From NCBI GenBank assembly GCA_963782965.1, contig CAWALV010000002.1:930001-994000 (forward strand): 64,000 nt of DNA, in the 5' to 3' direction. Both the position numbers and the translations under genes were made by a program. Source of the stretch: CAWALV01 sp963782965. GTDB taxonomy: Bacteria; Actinomycetota; Actinomycetes; Acidothermales; Acidothermaceae. Of the stretch, positions 51,021 through 60,692 are shown in pieces (position 1 is the first letter of the stretch; every line of letters begins with the position of its first letter). The notes under the pieces were generated by a model. It did no database searches. It saw nothing but the letters and a program-made list of their open reading frames with translations, and was not told the origin of the DNA.

Positions 51021-53687
51021 GTGTCCACGGCAGGAACCGCCGCCGAGCCCGCCGCCGGGGGCCAGGGACGTGTCGCTCCCCGGGAGCGTGCCCGGCTCGA
51101 GATGCCCGAATCGCTGCGGCACGACGTCCGCATGCTCGGCGCGCTGCTGGGGCAGGTCCTGCGCGAATACGGCGGTGACGACCTGCTCGACGACGTCGAG
51201 CGGCTACGGCGTGCCGTGATCGCGGCCCGCACCGGCACGGGCACATCCGACGACGCGGAGCAGCTCGTCGGCGGCTGGTCGTTGCAGCGAGCCGAAGACG
51301 TCGCCCGGGCCTTCACGGTCTACTTCCACCTCGCGAACCTGGCCGAGGAACATCACCGGGTGCGGGTGCTGCGCTCGCGCGACGGTGGTGGCCGGGTCGG
51401 GGACTCGCTGTCCAGCTCGGTGTCGGAGGTGCGCAGCCTGCACGGTGACGGCCGGCTGGCGGAGCTGCTCGCCGGGCTGCGGTTGCACCCGGTCCTCACC
51501 GCTCACCCGACCGAAGCGCGGCGGCGGGCCGTCGTCACCGCGATCTCGCGGGTCGGTGAGCAGCTCGAGCGCATCGACGACCCTCGGGTCGGCGCCGCTG
51601 AGCGGTCGGATGCCCGCCGCCGGCTGCTCGAGGAGATCGACATCCTGTGGCGCACGGCGCACCTGCGCTCGACGGCGGTCGACCCCTTGGACGAGGTCCG
51701 CACCGCGATGGCCGCCTTCGACGAGACGCTGTTTCGCGTCGTCCCTGCTGTCTACCGCGGCCTCGACCACCTGTTGCTCGACGGTGCCTCGGGTGTCGAG
51801 CCGCCGGCCGCGCCGGCGTTCCTCCGGTTGGGCAGCTGGGTCGGCGGCGACCGTGACGGCAACCCGACCGTGACCGCAGAGGTGACCCGGCAGGCAATGG
51901 GAATCCAGGCCGACCACGTGCTGCTTGCGCTGGAGCGCGCGGCGACCCGGATCGGGCGAACGTTGACGGCGTCGGCGTCGACCACGCCCGCCGATCCGCC
52001 GCTCGCGGCCGCGATCGAAGAGGCTCGCCGAGCCCGGCCGCACGTGATCGAAGAGCTCGAGCTGCGCGCGCCCGATGAACCGCACCGGGTCTACGTCATG
52101 CAGGCGGTGGACAGGTTGCGCGCCCGCCGCCGGGGCGAACCCGGCGGCTACCTCCAGGCGGGCGAGTTCATGGACGACCTGCGCCTCGTGCAGAACTCGC
52201 TGGCCGCGGCGGGTGCCACCCGCATCGCGTACGGAGAGCTGCAACACCTGATCTGGCAGGTCCAGACGTTCGGGTTCCACCTTGCCGAACTCGAGGTGCG
52301 GCAACACAGCGGTGTGCACGCGAACGTGCTCGCCCAGCTGCGCGGCGGCGAGGACTTTCCGCTCACGGCCGAGGTTCTCGAGACCTTTCGCACGATCGCT
52401 TGGCTGCAACGCGAATACGGCACGGAGGCGTGCCGTCGTTATGTCGTCAGCTTCACCAGGTCGTCGTCGGACATCTCGGCCGTGTACGAACTCGCCGCAG
52501 ACGCCTGCGGCAACGACGCGCCCCCGGTGCTCGACGTCGTCCCCTTGTTCGAGACGAAGGAAGACCTCCGCAACTGCACCCGGGTGCTCGATGAAGCGCT
52601 CGCTCTGCCGGCCGTTCAGGCGCGGCTGGCGGCGAACGGGCGGCGGCTCGAGGTCATGCTCGGGTACTCCGACTCCGCCAAGGACGTCGGGCCGGTGTCG
52701 GCGACACTCGCGTTGTACGACGCGCAAGAAGCACTGACCGCGTGGTCGCACCGCAACGAGGTGCAGTTGACGCTCTTCCACGGGCGTGGTGGGGCTCTCG
52801 GCCGGGGTGGCGGGCCGGCGAATCGCGCGGTGCTCTCACAGGCACCGGGCTCGGTCGACGGCCGGTTCAAAGTCACCGAACAGGGTGAGGTCATCTTCGC
52901 GCGGTACGGGCACCCCGTCATCGCCCACCGGCACATCGATCAGGTCGCCGCGGCTGTCCTGCTCGCGTCCACACCGGCCGTCGAGGAGCGGGTGCGTCAG
53001 GCGGCGGCCAAGCACCGTGCGACCTTCGACCAGGTCAGCGACGCCGCGCAGACGGCTTACCGCGCGCTCGTCCATAGCGAGGGGTTCGCCGAGTTCTTCG
53101 CCGCCGTCTCGCCGTTGCCCGAGATCGGCTCGCTGCGCATCGGATCGCGGCCTGCGCGCCGCAGTGCCGGCGCGGGTCTCGGCGATCTGCGCGCGATCCC
53201 CTGGGTCTTCGCGTGGTCGCAGACCCGGGCGACGCTGCCAGGCTGGTTCGGTCTCGGCAGCGGGCTCGCCGCGGTCGGCGACATCGACGTCCTGCGCACG
53301 GCGTACGACGAGTGGCCGCTGGTCACGGCGATGCTCGACAACGTCGAGATGTCGCTTGCGAAGGCCGACCGCGACATCGCCGCCCGGCATCTCGCGCTCG
53401 GCAATCGGCCAGAGCTTGCCGACGTGATCCTCGCCGAATACGACCGCACGGTGTCGTGGCTGCTCCAGGTATTGCAGCACCAGCGGTTGCTCGAAGGGCA
53501 CCGGGTGCTCGGGCGCGCCGTCGAGTTGCGCAACCCGTACGTCGACGCGCTGTCGCACCTGCAACTGCGGGCGCTCACTGCGTTGCGGCACGGCAACTTC
53601 GACGACGACGACGAGCGCGGGCGCACCCAGCGGTTGCTGCTGCTCACCGTGAACGGCGTCGCGGCGGGCCTGCAGAACACCGGCTGA
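51021..53687 (+). CDS. ppc: Phosphoenolpyruvate carboxylase
   Basis: The enzyme adds bicarbonate to PEP to refill oxaloacetate. The 888-aa product has LTAHPTEARRRAVV with the catalytic His, VGGDRDGNPTVTAEVTR, LGYSDSAKDVGPVSATLALY, FHGRGGALGRGGGPANRAVL and the C-terminal LLTVNGVAAGLQNTG. The final NTG is the usual allosteric-site end. It is divergent from the carboxylase beta gene and followed by birA after 11 nt. Confidence 0.96.
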   Translation: MSTAGTAAEPAAGGQGRVAPRERARLEMPESLRHDVRMLGALLGQVLREYGGDDLLDDVERLRRAVIAARTGTGTSDDAEQLVGGWSLQRAEDVARAFTVYFHLANLAEEHHRVRVLRSRDGGGRVGDSLSSSVSEVRSLHGDGRLAELLAGLRLHPVLTAHPTEARRRAVVTAISRVGEQLERIDDPRVGAAERSDARRRLLEEIDILWRTAHLRSTAVDPLDEVRTAMAAFDETLFRVVPAVYRGLDHLLLDGASGVEPPAAPAFLRLGSWVGGDRDGNPTVTAEVTRQAMGIQADHVLLALERAATRIGRTLTASASTTPADPPLAAAIEEARRARPHVIEELELRAPDEPHRVYVMQAVDRLRARRRGEPGGYLQAGEFMDDLRLVQNSLAAAGATRIAYGELQHLIWQVQTFGFHLAELEVRQHSGVHANVLAQLRGGEDFPLTAEVLETFRTIAWLQREYGTEACRRYVVSFTRSSSDISAVYELAADACGNDAPPVLDVVPLFETKEDLRNCTRVLDEALALPAVQARLAANGRRLEVMLGYSDSAKDVGPVSATLALYDAQEALTAWSHRNEVQLTLFHGRGGALGRGGGPANRAVLSQAPGSVDGRFKVTEQGEVIFARYGHPVIAHRHIDQVAAAVLLASTPAVEERVRQAAAKHRATFDQVSDAAQTAYRALVHSEGFAEFFAAVSPLPEIGSLRIGSRPARRSAGAGLGDLRAIPWVFAWSQTRATLPGWFGLGSGLAAVGDIDVLRTAYDEWPLVTAMLDNVEMSLAKADRDIAARHLALGNRPELADVILAEYDRTVSWLLQVLQHQRLLEGHRVLGRAVELRNPYVDALSHLQLRALTALRHGNFDDDDERGRTQRLLLLTVNGVAAGLQNTG

Positions 53688-53698
53688 GGCAACAGACC

Positions 53699-54445
53699 GT
53701 GTCGCTGTTCGAACCGCGGGTCCGGATCGTCGACGAGACCGGCTCCACCAATGCGGACGTCGCTGCGCTGGCGCGGGCGGGCGAGCCTGAAGGCTTGGTG
53801 CTCGTGGCCGAACACCAGCGGTCCGGGCGGGGTCGGCTCGACCGGGTCTGGACCTCCCCGCCGGGCTCCGGGCTGACTTTCTCGGTGTTGCTGCGCCCCG
53901 ACGAGGTGCCGGCGCCCCGCTGGGGCCTGCTGCCGTTGCTCGTCGGCGTCGGAGTCGCCGCCGGGCTGCGCGCCGTGGCCGGCGTCGACGTCGGGCTGAA
54001 GTGGCCCAACGACCTCATGGTCGGCGAACGCAAGCTCGGCGGGATTCTCGTCGAGCGCGTCGAGACGGCGTCGGGCGCGGTGGCCGTCGCGGGCGTGGGA
54101 GTGAACATCACGCTGCGCGAAGACGAGCTGCCCGTACCGACGGCTACCTCACTCGTGCTGTCGAATGCCGCGGTGACCGATCGCGACGCGATCCTCCAAG
54201 CGGTGCTGCAAGAGATAGCTAGCCGGTACGGGGGTTGGCGGGCAGACGGCGGTGTGGGCACCGAGGCGGTGTCGGCGTACCGCGGCATGTGCGTGACCCT
54301 CGGCCGCGACGTACGAGTCGAGTTGCCGGGTGAGCAGGCGCTCCATGGCCGGGCCGTCGATATCGCCGCCGACGGGGCGCTGGTGATCGAGTCACCTGAT
54401 GGACGCCGTCGGGTCGGCGCGGGCGACGTCCGGCACGTGCGCTGA
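53699..54445 (+). CDS. birA: Biotin-[acetyl-CoA-carboxylase] ligase (class I, no HTH domain)
   Basis: BirA activates biotin with ATP and attaches it to the Lys of the EAMKMEQP carrier motif in carboxylase alpha chains. The 248-aa product has ETGSTNADVAALARAG, SGRGRLDRVWTSPPGSGLTF and LKWPNDLMVGERKLGGILVE, plus a C-terminal SH3-like domain (GMCVTLGRDVRVELPGE). It lacks the N-terminal DNA-binding domain, so it is not a repressor. The GTG at 53699 is chosen at the family N-terminus; GAGG lies 12 nt upstream. Confidence 0.93.
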   Translation: MSLFEPRVRIVDETGSTNADVAALARAGEPEGLVLVAEHQRSGRGRLDRVWTSPPGSGLTFSVLLRPDEVPAPRWGLLPLLVGVGVAAGLRAVAGVDVGLKWPNDLMVGERKLGGILVERVETASGAVAVAGVGVNITLREDELPVPTATSLVLSNAAVTDRDAILQAVLQEIASRYGGWRADGGVGTEAVSAYRGMCVTLGRDVRVELPGEQALHGRAVDIAADGALVIESPDGRRRVGAGDVRHVR

Positions 54446-54601
54446 GCAGCCTCGGCTCCCGACAGGAACGCCGGCGGCGGTCGGTAGCGACGTCGCGGCG
54501 CAGGTGCAGGCGGCCATCTCGCAGTGAGGTGAGCTCGACGAGGCGGCGTTTCGACGGCGGGAAAGCGCCCCTTCGCCCGGCCGACGTGCCACGATTCGGA
54601 C

Positions 54602-55165
54602 ATGGGTCTGAACCTGTCCGAGGGTGAAGAGGTCGTCTTCGACCTGCATCCGCACTGGCGCCAGCTCGTGGTTCCTGTCCTGGTGCTCTTCGTCGTGTGC
54701 GGGTTGGGCGCTTTCGGCGTCGCTGTGGTGCCCAGCGGTGGAACCCAGTCGGCGCTGCGGTGGGCGATCGTGGCGGTCGGTGTTGTCGTGATCGTGTGGT
54801 TCACGGTGCTGCCGTATCTGCGCTGGATGACCACCCGCTACGTGCTGACCGACGAGCGGCTGCTGATCCGATCGGGCATCCTCGCCAGGCACGGTCGCGA
54901 CGTCCCGCTCAACCGCGTCAACGACGTCTCCTTCTCCGAGACAGTGCTCGAGCGGGTGCTGCGCTGCGGCACCCTCGTCATCGAGTCGGCCGGGGAGCGT
55001 GGCCAGATCTCGTTGACCGACATCCCGGGCGTCGAGCGGGTGCAGCGCGAGATCTACCGCATGGTCGACGCGAAGGAGAACCGCGAAGGCGGCCCGAGCC
55101 GCCCGCCCGCCGTTGCCGCCGATCCGGCCGATCCGCCTGATCCGGGAGAGCCCGAACCGGTCTGA
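54602..55165 (+). CDS. PH-domain (bPH2/DUF304) membrane protein
   Basis: The 187-aa protein has two TM helices (about residues 22-45 and 58-78) and a bacterial PH-like domain: TTRYVLTDERLLIRSGILAR and VPLNRVNDVSFSETVLERVL, then ESAGERGQISLTDIPGVERV. The family is found in Gram-positive envelopes, often near birA, purK and GtrA genes; its function is unknown. The 156-bp gap before it holds nothing I recognise. Confidence 0.88.
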   Translation: MGLNLSEGEEVVFDLHPHWRQLVVPVLVLFVVCGLGAFGVAVVPSGGTQSALRWAIVAVGVVVIVWFTVLPYLRWMTTRYVLTDERLLIRSGILARHGRDVPLNRVNDVSFSETVLERVLRCGTLVIESAGERGQISLTDIPGVERVQREIYRMVDAKENREGGPSRPPAVAADPADPPDPGEPEPV

Positions 55166-55171
55166 GCGAAG

Positions 55172-55177
55172 TAGGGT
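55172..55177 (+). promoter_or_regulatory. -10 box of the enoyl-CoA hydratase gene (leaderless type)
   Basis: TAGGGT ends 7 nt before the GTG at 55185. This fixes the start within an open frame that reaches back to 55113. Confidence 0.5.
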
Positions 55178-55184
55178 CGAACTC

Positions 55185-55991
55185 GTGACCGACGGGTTGA
55201 CCAGCGAGAAGTTTGCCGGCATTCAGGTGCGGCGGCACGGCGAGCATGTCACCGAGATCGTGCTCGACCGGCCCGAAGCGCTGAACGCGGTGTCCACCGG
55301 CCTTGCGGTGGCCCTGACCTCCGTCTTCCACGCCACGACGTTGGAGCACGCCACCCGCTGCGTGGTTCTGACGTCGTCGAACGAGCGGGCTTTCTGCGCG
55401 GGTGCAGACCTCAAGGAGCGCGCCGGATTCAGCGATGCCGAGCTGTTGGCGCAACGGCCGCTCATCCGCGGCGTCTTCGCGGCCCTGCGCGAACTCCCGA
55501 TGCCGGCAATCGCGGCTGTTGCGGGCTTCGCTCTCGGCGGAGGCTGCGAACTTGCCCTCTCGTGCGACGTCATCGTTGCCGACGAGACGGCGGTCTTCGG
55601 GCTCACCGAGGTGACGGTCGGTTTGGTCCCGGGCGGTGGCGGGACCCAACTGCTCACCCGTCGAGTCGGTGCCGGGCGCGCCGGCGACCTGATCCTCTCC
55701 GGCCGCAAGGTTGCCGCCGACGAGGCGCTTCGGCTCGGCGTCGCCGACCGGCTGGTCGAAGCCGGCCGGGCCCGCGAGGTGGCCCTCGAACTCGCCGCGT
55801 CGATCGCCGCCAACTCACCGACCGCGGTGCGCGCCGCGAAGCAGGCCATCCGGGCCGCGCTCGGTGTGGAGCTGCAGCTCGGCCTCGACATCGAGGACGC
55901 CGCCTGGCAGACGGCTGCCGTCTCGGCCGATCGCCGCGAAGGCATCGCGGCCTTCGCGCAGAAGCGACCACCGAGGTGGTCGGGCGCGTGA
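55185..55991 (+). CDS. Enoyl-CoA hydratase/isomerase family protein
   Basis: The 268-aa crotonase-fold protein has VLDRPEALNAVSTGLAVAL, SSNERAFCAGADLKERAGF (oxyanion-hole Gly), AVAGFALGGGCELALSCDVI and FGLTEVTVGLVPGGGGTQLL with the catalytic Glu. It is coupled (GTGA) to an HMG-CoA lyase gene, so 3-methylglutaconyl-CoA hydratase in leucine breakdown is the likeliest role. Fatty-acid enoyl-CoA hydratase is the alternative. Confidence 0.88.
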   Translation: MTDGLTSEKFAGIQVRRHGEHVTEIVLDRPEALNAVSTGLAVALTSVFHATTLEHATRCVVLTSSNERAFCAGADLKERAGFSDAELLAQRPLIRGVFAALRELPMPAIAAVAGFALGGGCELALSCDVIVADETAVFGLTEVTVGLVPGGGGTQLLTRRVGAGRAGDLILSGRKVAADEALRLGVADRLVEAGRAREVALELAASIAANSPTAVRAAKQAIRAALGVELQLGLDIEDAAWQTAAVSADRREGIAAFAQKRPPRWSGA

Positions 55992-56905
55992 GTGACCTGC
56001 CCGCATCGATCAGCCTGCGCGAAGTGGGCCCGCGCGACGGGCTGCAGAACGAGGATCCGGTGCCGACCGCCGCGAAGATCGAGCTGATCGACGCGCTGTC
56101 GCGAACCGGAGTACGGCGGATCGAAGCGGTGAGCTTCGTCCACCCGAAGGCGATCCCGCAGATGGCCGACGCCGACGACGTGTGGTCGGGGTTCGCACAC
56201 GCACCCGACGTCCGGTACTCGGCCTTGGTTCCTAACCTGCGGGGCGCGCTGCGCGCGCTCGACGCCGGATGTCTCGAGATCGAGGCGGTGGTCTCGGCAT
56301 CCGACACGCACAACCGGGCGAACGTTCGGCGCTCGACCGCGGAGTCACTCGACGACATCGCCGAGGTGATCGCTGCCGCCCACGAGCGCGGCGCGCGCTG
56401 TCACGTCACGATCTCGACCGCTTGGGGATGCCCCTACGAAGGCGACGTGCCCGTGTCACGGGTGGTCGAGACCGCCGAGCGCGCCATGGCCGACGGCGCC
56501 GACGGCCTCTCCTTCGGCGACACGACGGGGATGGCGACGCCGACCCGTGTCGAGCGGCTCGTGGGTGAGACTCGGATGGCATTGCCGGAAGCCCCGATCA
56601 ACGTGCACTTCCACAACACCCGGGGCACCGGGCTGGCGAACGTGCTCGCCGCCCTGCGGCTCGGCGTGACCGACTTCGACGCCAGCGTCGGCGGCCTCGG
56701 TGGTTGCCCGTACGCGCCGGGCGCTTCCGGCAACATCGCGACGGAGGAGCTCGTGCACATGGTCGAGGACATGGGCGTCGCCACCGGCGTCGACCTCGCC
56801 GCGTTGATCGACGTCGCCGCGCGCGCAGAGCAGGTCGTCGGGCACGAACTGCCCTCGCAGGTCCTGCGGGCCGGGCCGCGCACCCGCCGCACCGCGCTGA
56901 AGTAG
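55988..56905 (+). CDS. Hydroxymethylglutaryl-CoA lyase
   Basis: The lyase splits HMG-CoA into acetyl-CoA and acetoacetate, the last step of leucine breakdown. The 305-aa TIM-barrel product has REVGPRDGLQNEDPVPTAAK, EAVSFVHPKAIPQMADADD, STAWGCPYEGDVP, the metal-binding NVHFHNTRGTGLAN, and GGLGGCPYAPGASGN with the catalytic Cys. The GTG overlaps the hydratase stop by 4 nt. Confidence 0.9.
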   Translation: MSDLPASISLREVGPRDGLQNEDPVPTAAKIELIDALSRTGVRRIEAVSFVHPKAIPQMADADDVWSGFAHAPDVRYSALVPNLRGALRALDAGCLEIEAVVSASDTHNRANVRRSTAESLDDIAEVIAAAHERGARCHVTISTAWGCPYEGDVPVSRVVETAERAMADGADGLSFGDTTGMATPTRVERLVGETRMALPEAPINVHFHNTRGTGLANVLAALRLGVTDFDASVGGLGGCPYAPGASGNIATEELVHMVEDMGVATGVDLAALIDVAARAEQVVGHELPSQVLRAGPRTRRTALK

Positions 56906-56915
56906 TAGCGGGCGC

Positions 56916-58430
56916 TCAGGAAGTCTGGACGACGACGAGGTGGCCGGTCGCCGTCCCCATGTACAGGTGGCCGTCAGCCGAAAGGGCCGGCGTGCCGAAA
57001 CGAGTTATCGAGTCACCGAGCGACGTTTTCGCCTTCACGGCGCCACTCGACGGATCGAGCGCGTAGAGCGTTCCGCCGGTCGTCGTCGTGAGGACGACCC
57101 CGTTGCCGACCACCGGCGAGCCGGGGGCGGAGGCGTGCCAGAGGGTTGTCATCGCCGAGCCGCTGACCCGCACCGCCCGCACGCCGTCGGTGCAGGGTAC
57201 GAAGACGACTCCGTTCGCGAACGCGGCGCCACCGAACGCCCGGCACAGGCTGATCTTCGGGACGTTCGCCCCGACGCCGCCGAGCGCGCCTTGCTGTAGC
57301 AGGTAGGCCTTGCCGTCCTTGCCCGCGACGAAGACCTTGCCGTTCGGCAGCAGCAGCGGTCCGGTCGTGCCGAGATCGAGGTCGGCGGCGTTCTCACTCG
57401 CCCACGAGGCCGGCGCGAAATAGGAGACCACCTTGCCGCCGGTGCTCAACTCGATGACCGAGTCGCTCATGTCGTACTTGGCGGAGGGGTCGGTCTGTGC
57501 GCCATTGCCCACCGCCACGTACAGGTGACCGTTGTCGTCGTAAGCGGCGCCGGCAGCAGTCCAGATCCCGGCCTCGCGTGAGCTCGGTACCTGGTAGATG
57601 ACGGCGTCGCCCTGCCCGGACGTCGAAACCCCCACCAGGTAGCCGTGATACGGGCCGCAGTCGCCGTAGAGACCGCCGTACGGGATCCACACCTTGCCCT
57701 CAGCGAGCAGGAGCGCGCCCCGCTCCTGCTCAACCTTTGCCTGCGAGCCGGGCGGGTCGACCGGACGTGTCCAGGCGACCGCGCCCGTCTCGGCGTCGAG
57801 CGCCACGAGCACATGCTTGGGCCCGGCGACGAACGTCACGGCGAACACCAGGCCCGACGCCGGGTCGTAAGCGGGGGTGCCGGTGATGCCGCTCGGGTCG
57901 ATGTTCCCGCACGGCAGCGTGTGGCCGTTCACGGCGGTTCCGAGGTGCTTCGACCAAGCGATGCTGCCGTCGTCGCGCAACGCGTAGAGCGTGTTGTTCT
58001 CCGTGGCCGCGATGACGAGATTTCCCTTGCTGTCATGTAAAACCAGCGGGCTCGCGTACACCGCGGCGTCCAGCTTGGCCGATGCAACGACGTGCAGGCG
58101 GGTGACCGGCGGCGCGTTCGCGATCGAGCCGGTGCGTGCCGCGTCGTGGTGATACGTCGGCCAGATCGCGGCCGGGTGCGTCGGTGCCGAACCCGACCCC
58201 GTGGCGTTCGCCGATGCCGAGCCCGAGCCGCTGGTCGTCGAACTCGGGGAGGCGGCAGGTCCGCTGCTCCCGACAGAGCTGCCCCCGGCCGAGTTGCTCC
58301 TCACCGAGCTGGCCGCTGCGGAGTTCGGGCCGCCGGGTTGCTTGCTCGTGCACCCCGCGACCGCCAGCGTGGCAAGCATCCCCGCTGTGACCAGCACGGC
58401 GGCGGTGCTGGATCGGCGACTCGTCCTCAC
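56916..58430 (-). CDS. PQQ-like beta-propeller lipoprotein
   Basis: From GTG 58430 the 504-aa product has a basic N-terminus, a lipobox (LATLAVAGC), a Ser/Gly-rich tether and then PQQ-type propeller blades (WPTYHHDAARTGSIANAPPV, NTLYALRDDGSIAWSKHLG, VLVALDAETGAVAWTRPVD, GTLYALDPSSGAVKAKTSLG). This is a secreted surface protein; no PQQ-enzyme active site is seen. It is divergent from the carboxylase beta gene at 58473, with only 42 bp between, and convergent with the HMG-CoA lyase gene. Confidence 0.87.
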   Translation of the reverse strand: MRTSRRSSTAAVLVTAGMLATLAVAGCTSKQPGGPNSAAASSVRSNSAGGSSVGSSGPAASPSSTTSGSGSASANATGSGSAPTHPAAIWPTYHHDAARTGSIANAPPVTRLHVVASAKLDAAVYASPLVLHDSKGNLVIAATENNTLYALRDDGSIAWSKHLGTAVNGHTLPCGNIDPSGITGTPAYDPASGLVFAVTFVAGPKHVLVALDAETGAVAWTRPVDPPGSQAKVEQERGALLLAEGKVWIPYGGLYGDCGPYHGYLVGVSTSGQGDAVIYQVPSSREAGIWTAAGAAYDDNGHLYVAVGNGAQTDPSAKYDMSDSVIELSTGGKVVSYFAPASWASENAADLDLGTTGPLLLPNGKVFVAGKDGKAYLLQQGALGGVGANVPKISLCRAFGGAAFANGVVFVPCTDGVRAVRVSGSAMTTLWHASAPGSPVVGNGVVLTTTTGGTLYALDPSSGAVKAKTSLGDSITRFGTPALSADGHLYMGTATGHLVVVQTS

Positions 58431-58460
58431 CGGCCCAGTCTGCCCGAGCCGGCGCGGCGA

Positions 58461-58466
58461 TACCCT
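58461..58466 (+). promoter_or_regulatory. -10 box of the second carboxylase beta gene (leaderless type)
   Basis: TACCCT ends 6 nt before the ATG at 58473. Confidence 0.5.
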
Positions 58467-58472
58467 CAGCGC

Positions 58473-60038
58473 ATGCCCGACGCTGTGGACCCAACCGGGG
58501 CGAACCCGGCCGCACGCGCCGAATCGATGCACGCCGGACTGCGGGCGCGAATCGAATCGGGCGGCGCGGCGAAGTACCACGAGGCCAACGCCGACAAGGG
58601 AAAGCTTTTCGCGCGCGAGCGCGTGCGGCTACTCGTCGATGATGGTTCGTTCGTGGAGGACGCCGTCTTCGCCAACGCGCTGCCCGGTGACCTGCCCGCC
58701 GACGGTGTCGTGACTGGCACCGCGAGCATCGACGGGCGCCCGGTGGCGTTGATGGCCAACGACTCGACGGTCAAGGCCGGCTCGTGGGGTGCGCGTACGG
58801 TCGAGAAGATCATCCGGATCATCGAGTTCGGCTACCGCAACGGGCTCCCGATCGTCTATCTCGTCGACTCCGCGGGCGCCCGGATCACCGATCAGGTCGC
58901 CATGTTCCCCGGACGACGTGGCGCCGGCCACATCTTTCACTCACAAGTTCGGGCGAGCGGCTCGGTGCCGCAGGTGTGCGCTTTGTTCGGGCCGAGCGCC
59001 GCCGGCGGCGCCTACATTCCGGCGTTCTGCGACGTCGTCGTCATGGTCGAGGGAAACGCGTCGATGTACCTCGGCTCCGATCGCATGGTCGAGATGGTCA
59101 CCGGCGAGAAGACGACGCTCGAGGCGATGGGTGGCGCGCGGGTGCACTGCGCGGAATCGGGTGTCGGGCATCTGCTGGTGAAGACAGAGCAAGAGGCATT
59201 GGACGCCGTCCGCCGGTACTTGTCGTTCTTGCCGTCGAACTGGCAAGGGGTGGCGCCGGGCGCCCCCGCTCGTGATCCGGAGCCGGTCGACTTACGCGAG
59301 TTGGTGCCGCACAACGAGCGGGTCGCCTTCGACATGAAGCGGTTCGTCCGCGGCCTCGTCGACGAGGGCACCTTCTTCGAGCTGCACGCGTTGTGGGCGA
59401 GGGAGCTCGTCGTCGGCTTCGGGCGGCTCGGGGGCGAGGTGGTCGGGATCGTGGCGAACAACCCGATGCACAGAGGTGGCGTGCTGTTCGTCGACTCCGC
59501 CGACAAGGCGACGCGCTTCATCAACTTGTGCGATGCGTTCAACGTGCCGCTGGTGTTCCTCGCGGACGTGCCGGGCTTCATGGTCGGCACCGCCGTCGAA
59601 AAGCAAGGGATCATCCGCCACGGAGCCAAGATGATCAGCGCAGTGTCAGAAGCGACCGTGCCGAAGTTCTGTGTGGTGGTCCGCAAGGCCTACGGCGCGG
59701 GCCTGTATGCGATGGCGGGGCCTGGCTTCGAACCGGACGCCACCCTGGCGCTGCCGACCGCCAAGATCGCCGTGATGGGCGCCGAGGCGGCCGTCAACGC
59801 GGTGCACGCCCGCCGGCTCGCGCAGATACCGGACGACGACGAGCGCGCCGCCACCGTTGCGGCCCTGCGGGCCGAATACGAAGCCGACATCGACGTGCTG
59901 CGGCTCGCTTCCGAGCTCGTGGTCGACGACATCGTCGAACCGGAGAACCTGCGCGATCAGCTGATTCGCCGGCTGGCCGTCGTCCGGAGCAAGGACAGGT
60001 CTTTCTCACGGCGCCGCCACGGCGTTACCCCGGTCTGA
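58473..60038 (+). CDS. Acyl-CoA carboxylase beta chain (substrate not assigned)
   Basis: The 521-aa carboxyltransferase has RERVRLLVDDGSFVEDAV, VDSAGARITDQVAMFPG, GPSAAGGAYIPAFCDVV and ADVPGFMVGTAVEKQGIIR with KAYGAGLYAMAGPGFEP. Several of these differ from the propionyl-CoA type at 49348 and approach methylcrotonyl- or geranyl-CoA-type carboxylases. Near HMG-CoA lyase, enoyl-CoA hydratase and an acyl-CoA dehydrogenase, methylcrotonyl-CoA (leucine route) is likely but unproven. No alpha chain is adjacent; the one at 45291 may be shared. The ATG is fixed by the -10 box within a longer open frame. Confidence 0.88.
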   Translation: MPDAVDPTGANPAARAESMHAGLRARIESGGAAKYHEANADKGKLFARERVRLLVDDGSFVEDAVFANALPGDLPADGVVTGTASIDGRPVALMANDSTVKAGSWGARTVEKIIRIIEFGYRNGLPIVYLVDSAGARITDQVAMFPGRRGAGHIFHSQVRASGSVPQVCALFGPSAAGGAYIPAFCDVVVMVEGNASMYLGSDRMVEMVTGEKTTLEAMGGARVHCAESGVGHLLVKTEQEALDAVRRYLSFLPSNWQGVAPGAPARDPEPVDLRELVPHNERVAFDMKRFVRGLVDEGTFFELHALWARELVVGFGRLGGEVVGIVANNPMHRGGVLFVDSADKATRFINLCDAFNVPLVFLADVPGFMVGTAVEKQGIIRHGAKMISAVSEATVPKFCVVVRKAYGAGLYAMAGPGFEPDATLALPTAKIAVMGAEAAVNAVHARRLAQIPDDDERAATVAALRAEYEADIDVLRLASELVVDDIVEPENLRDQLIRRLAVVRSKDRSFSRRRHGVTPV

Positions 60039-60047
60039 GCGACCCGT

Positions 60048-60536
60048 TCAGACGACGGCCGCGCGGGCGGCTTCCTTCTTCGCTTCCGCGTCGCCGGTCT
60101 CGAGGAAGACCCACCGCCGGTATGCCCAGAACCGGAAGACCGTGCCGAGGACGAGGCCGAAGCCGTAGGCAGAGATGTTGTTCGACAGCGCCGTGTCGAA
60201 GCCCATGCCGTAGCGCGAGATCACCAGGCACAGTTCCATGATGCCCAGGCCCACGCCGTTGAACAGGAAGAACAGGCCGTACTCGCGGCCGACGCCGGTA
60301 CGGCTGCGGTGCCGCCAGGTCCAGTGCCGGTTGGCGAAGTAGGCGAAGGTGGTGGCCACGATGGTGGAGATCGCCTTCGAGGTGAGCACCTTGTGCGGCA
60401 GCGGGCCGGCGGGCATCGACAGCGCGTTGAACAGGCCGAAGTCGATGATGAAGCCGGCCAAGCCGACGACGCCGAACTTGGCAGCCTCGTGCGCCAGATG
60501 TGCGAACCTCGCCTTGAGCGAGGACACGACGTTCAC
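60048..60536 (-). CDS. GtrA-family membrane protein
   Basis: The 162-aa protein has four TM helices and the GtrA pattern AKFGVVGLAGFIIDFGLFNA, STIVATTFAYFANRHWTWRH and VFRFWAYRRWVFLE. GtrA proteins are thought to move lipid-linked sugars across the membrane for cell-wall glycan building. In actinobacteria the gene often lies beside purK/purE and acyl-CoA dehydrogenase genes, as here. The GTG at 60536 follows GAGGTGG; the frame extends further upstream without family sequence. Confidence 0.88.
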   Translation of the reverse strand: MNVVSSLKARFAHLAHEAAKFGVVGLAGFIIDFGLFNALSMPAGPLPHKVLTSKAISTIVATTFAYFANRHWTWRHRSRTGVGREYGLFFLFNGVGLGIMELCLVISRYGMGFDTALSNNISAYGFGLVLGTVFRFWAYRRWVFLETGDAEAKKEAARAAVV

Positions 60537-60692
60537 TGACCACCTCACGCGAGGAAGGAGGACGCTCGACACGAGACGCCGGGAGAAACTCTCGAACGGT
60601 CTTCCCGCCGCGCTGCCGGGGGACGCATTCAGGGTATCCGCTTTTGGTGCGAGGATTTGATCATCTCGTAGGCCCCCCAGGAAGAGGTATTC

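Noticed and set aside
51204..52781. 525-codon minus-strand frame opposite ppc
   Set aside because: Antisense shadow; the ppc frame carries all catalytic motifs.
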